58,710 bases of DNA from Gymnopus androsaceus JB14 (lineage: Eukaryota; Basidiomycota; Agaricomycetes; Agaricales; Omphalotaceae), in NCBI GenBank assembly GCA_009733575.1, contig ML769769.1, positions 1-58,710 on the forward strand. The letters are read 5' to 3'. How positions within the stretch are numbered: position 1 is the first letter of the stretch; each line of letters opens with the position of its first letter. The position numbers were made by a program, and so were the translations under genes. Below the pieces are notes generated by a model. It searched no databases. It saw only the letters and a list, made by a program, of their open reading frames with translations, and was not told the DNA's origin. Of this stretch, positions 57,021-58,710 are shown in pieces.

Positions 57021-58664
57021 GCGCACACCCACCTTATCAATGGACTACGGTGTTCAAGCTCATAAAAATCCCCGAATACTAGGTCTGTCATTAGAATACA
57101 CCCAACATCTTTCAACGACTCTCCGCGGTCCATCCGTAAATTCCAGGACGCGACGGTCGAATTCCTCTCATGACTCATAAGGTGACTGCAGCATTATGTC
57201 TGATTTCAGAGAAAGGAGGAGCACTGGTAAAAATCTACAGCAAAGTCAGCACCCTTCCTCTTAATTTACAAAGCAAACGTACCTCGAGAATCGTACACCT
57301 AAGTGCATACATATCCGTAGACATAGAAGGTCCTGATGTCGTTGTATACTCGAACTATTCCGGCGCCATCCATCTGGTACTCCCGCGCGGGTTTCCCGAC
57401 GCAGACGAAGGAGTTTTCACTGTGTTCATTCCTGCTAGAACAAAATCGGCGAGACGACATCGCCTACTGGCCCCACACCAGCACTTCTTGAGAAAATTCC
57501 TACACTTTCTAAATACCCAAGTCGAAGTGAACAAGACTGAAAACATACATTGAATAACTGCTTGCTCGACTCCAGCGTAGTAAAGACACCGAAGAACCTT
57601 GAGACATGCAGGCTCTCCATTTACTGTTCGGCCTTAGTAGATATCCTATGCTGAAGGTTAACTACCAGCAACATGCGTACTGCATAGCCCCACCCCATAC
57701 TTGATCATTTCCCTCTTTTACCAAATCTCGAAGATAAAGCGAAGGAGGTATCATTTCGTATTTGCGTACAAATTGATCAGTCCATCGAAATAGTTCAAAT
57801 TTGAAGACGTCTGGTGTTGTTGATCTATTCCAAGTTTTTAGGAATCAACGTGAAGGACCGTTTTAAAAACACGCACCCAGTAAAGCAGCTTAACGAGAAT
57901 GTTAATGCGGGATGGTGTACGACATTCAGGACGATCCCAAGGACGTTTAAGCACATCCTAAAATGTCGGATCGTCAAAGTTTACAGTGAAAACGTCGGTA
58001 TTATCATACGAGTTGACAGACTACGTCCTGCTCAGACAACAGCTTAGGTGTGCTTGCGTCTGTCTTCGACGGTCTATGACCTCTTTGATAATTTGTAGGC
58101 GAGTCATGTTTCTTTCTATGTCAATAATGAGAACAGAGTTCGACACAGAAAGACAAAAAGACAAAAAGAAGTTATGGATGAATGATGATATTCTTCTTTA
58201 GACCCCGCTACGCTATCGACGTCAGAAAAAGTGACTACATCGAGGTGACCCCTCAACTCTGCACTCGCTCCAACACGAGAACTCCCAGGTTGCGGTATCG
58301 ATACTGCCAGCGCAGTATCCAAAGATGCTATGTCATCTTGTAGGAGTTGCTGAACACTGGATTGCTCCGCGAAACGTCTTTGCCGCTGTGCCTCGATACG
58401 AGGAGTGCCAGATAAATGTATTCCTCCAGCTGCTCCTTCCCGAGCAACTTTCTCTACCTCTCGACGATGCGTCTCCAGCCAGCGCATAAGCCCCTCCTCT
58501 GCAAGCCAGAACTGTCGCTGTTGCTCCTGGATCGCTTCGTCCAGACGCTCTTCACGTAACCTAGCGTCTTCCGGCTGACATGCCTCCTCTTCGAGACGCT
58601 GATCCAAAAAATTTCGAGATTGATAATCGCTCAACAAACTTCGACCCCGCACTCGACCTGACAC
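57020..58664 (-). pseudogene. Coiled-coil plus TKL-type kinase, copy B (internally deleted)
   Basis: Paralogue of the segment at 46.2-50.0 kb. Minus-strand frame 58664-58116 starts MSGRVRGRSLLSDYQSRNF and has a long Glu/Arg-rich coiled-coil-like part (REERLDEAIQEQQRQFWLAEE). It may start beyond the window. Kinase traces are EVLVWGQ, a stop, then CRLADFVLAG (DFG changed to DFV) and GSTRWMAPE, stop, MSTDMYAL. Relative to copy A, everything from the HPNILPFLG block to just before the DFG block is missing: copy B joins at about 57466, where copy A has about 1.08 kb (47112-48190). The catalytic loop is therefore absent. It carries neither of the two elements present in copy A. Confidence 0.75.
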
Positions 58665-58710
58665 GAGAACTCTCCGATTTCCTGCCAGTGCAAAATCGCT
58701 AGTAGCGGAA

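Overview
The window looks like nuclear DNA of a mushroom-forming basidiomycete (Agaricomycetes). The evidence is dense short introns (mostly 45-75 nt), lineage-typical families (expanded G-alpha subunits, a Git3-like receptor, a seven-helix protein of the DUF6534 type, F-box/leucine-rich proteins, an NLR-like ATPase with TPR repeats, TKL-type kinases) and degraded Ty3/Gypsy gag. All identifications are by eye; no database was searched. I do not commit to a genus.

Layout. 1-15.2 kb is accessory: an unrecognised membrane-protein gene (4.1-5.7 kb), captured-looking fragments of a GH47 mannosidase and of Hsp90, gag remnants, several foldback elements and an F-box pseudogene. 15.7-46.1 kb is gene-rich: B-type cyclin (-) divergent from a PTEN-like phosphatase (+), an ORT1-type mitochondrial carrier (+), a G-alpha gene (-), a broken glutathione transferase (+), a second G-alpha gene (+), a DUF6534-type membrane protein (+), a Git3-like GPCR (-), a MYND-finger gene (-), two tandem class II aldolase/adducin genes (+), two tandem F-box genes (-, one broken) and a pterin-dehydratase-like gene (-). 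46.2-58.7 kb is accessory again: two paralogous copies of a coiled-coil/TKL kinase gene, both damaged, flanking an NLR-like gene with a homogenised 120-bp TPR array, with three inverted-repeat elements among them.

How the genes relate. Two G-alpha subunits, a GPCR and a second seven-helix protein lie within 15 kb, which suggests a receptor/G-protein cluster; both G-alphas lack the switch II glutamine. PTEN and cyclin share a 241-bp divergent promoter region. The paralogous kinase segments act as natural empty sites and reveal two transposon insertions with their target duplications.

Quality caution. Cyclin, PTEN, carrier and the first G-alpha are highly conserved yet each carries one or more single-base frameshifts, whereas the second G-alpha, MYND, aldolase, F-box and pterin-dehydratase-like genes can be joined into whole numbers of codons. 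Either the 15.7-23.5 kb stretch is decaying or its consensus sequence has indel errors.
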